Shown here piece after piece: positions 4,937-5,120 of a DNA stretch of 5,120 nucleotides (positions within the stretch are counted from its first letter, which is position 1; every line of letters starts with the position of its first letter). The translations under genes were made by a program, and so were the position numbers. Source of the stretch: an uncultured Collinsella sp. (GTDB lineage Bacteria > Actinomycetota > Coriobacteriia > Coriobacteriales > Coriobacteriaceae); the NCBI GenBank assembly GCA_934646965.1, contig CAKUEZ010000136.1, forward strand, positions 1 through 5,120, written 5' to 3'. The notes below the pieces were generated by a model. That model saw only the letters and a list, made by a program, of their open reading frames with translations, was not told the origin of the DNA and did no database searches.

Positions 4937-5120
4937 GACGTGCCCAACCCCAGCAAGAGCCCCCATCAATAAAAGGCCAAAACATCAGCCCGGCGACTTT
5001 CCAGAGCGTAGGTCCCTGCAGGCATCCTCAGCAAGGTTAACGTAGGGACGGTCGGGGTGTTCCCCCAAAATCATTCCGCAGCGCGAAGGCCCCTTGTCCG
5101 CTGCTCCGCAGGAGCAGGAC
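4937..5120. other. Structured intergenic tail with no confident gene
   Basis: These 184 bases after engB contain no + strand gene and no clear intrinsic terminator for engB. They hold several potential hairpins: an 8-bp stem 5012-5019/5042-5049 (GTCCCTGC with GTAGGGAC, one G-U), a GGGG-TGTT-CCCC hairpin at 5054-5065, and the 10-bp hairpin at 5096-5120. On the minus strand a frame stays open from the window edge to a TGA at 4985-4987, and another ends in RGLRAAE before a TGA at about 5073. Either could be the end of a converging gene, but neither is recognisable. A dispersed repeat or a structured RNA are equal alternatives. Confidence 0.4.
5096..5120. repeat. Hairpin-forming inverted repeat at the window edge
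   Basis: GTCC (5096-5099) and TGCTCC (5102-5107) pair with GGAGCA (5111-5116) and GGAC (5117-5120) around a GCA loop, giving 10 bp with a two-base bulge (GC, 5100-5101). Whether a T-run follows cannot be seen because the window ends here. It could be a terminator, part of a REP-like element, or structure within a coding region. Confidence 0.4.

Overview
The window reads as a stretch of chromosome from an anaerobic, moderately GC-rich bacterium. The coding style, gene set and dispersed palindromes fit an actinobacterium of the class Coriobacteriia, most likely close to Collinsella. This placement is inference; no rRNA or other marker is present to settle it. All five convincing genes lie on the + strand. 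No phage, CRISPR, transposase, tRNA or rRNA gene is visible.

Layout. Positions 1-224 are a non-coding leader: a two-copy direct repeat, a candidate promoter, a long hairpin and a perfect 18-bp palindrome, all upstream of a DegV/FakB-type fatty-acid-binding protein (225-1079). A 173-bp gap follows, holding a large near-perfect dyad (1147-1219). Next is pflA, the radical-SAM pyruvate formate-lyase activase (1253-2071), with no pflB beside it in the window. The 297-bp gap 2072-2368 is the most structured region. It holds a REP-like palindrome, a 23-bp-armed inverted repeat that may be a mobile or dispersed element and/or the pflA terminator, an imperfect direct repeat, and a promoter. It leads into a membrane-anchored serine beta-lactamase/DD-peptidase-like protein (2369-3487). 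This is followed by the MTA/SAH nucleosidase (3566-4306) and the ribosome-assembly GTPase EngB/YsxC (4346-4936). The last 184 bases carry no confident gene but contain several hairpins, the last running to the window edge.

How the genes relate. degV, pflA and the serine-hydrolase gene look like separate units divided by structured intergenic DNA. The nucleosidase and engB genes are only 39 bp apart with no terminator between them and are probably co-transcribed, perhaps with the serine-hydrolase gene. One biochemical link is plausible: PflA releases 5'-deoxyadenosine, an inhibitory product that nucleosidases of the Mtn/Pfs family can cleave.

Four of the five genes have a longer in-frame reading frame starting at an upstream GTG. 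Shine-Dalgarno position and family N-termini favour the shorter starts given here. I see no clearly new multi-gene system. The most interesting material is the nested intergenic palindromes and the divergent active site of the serine-hydrolase-like protein.
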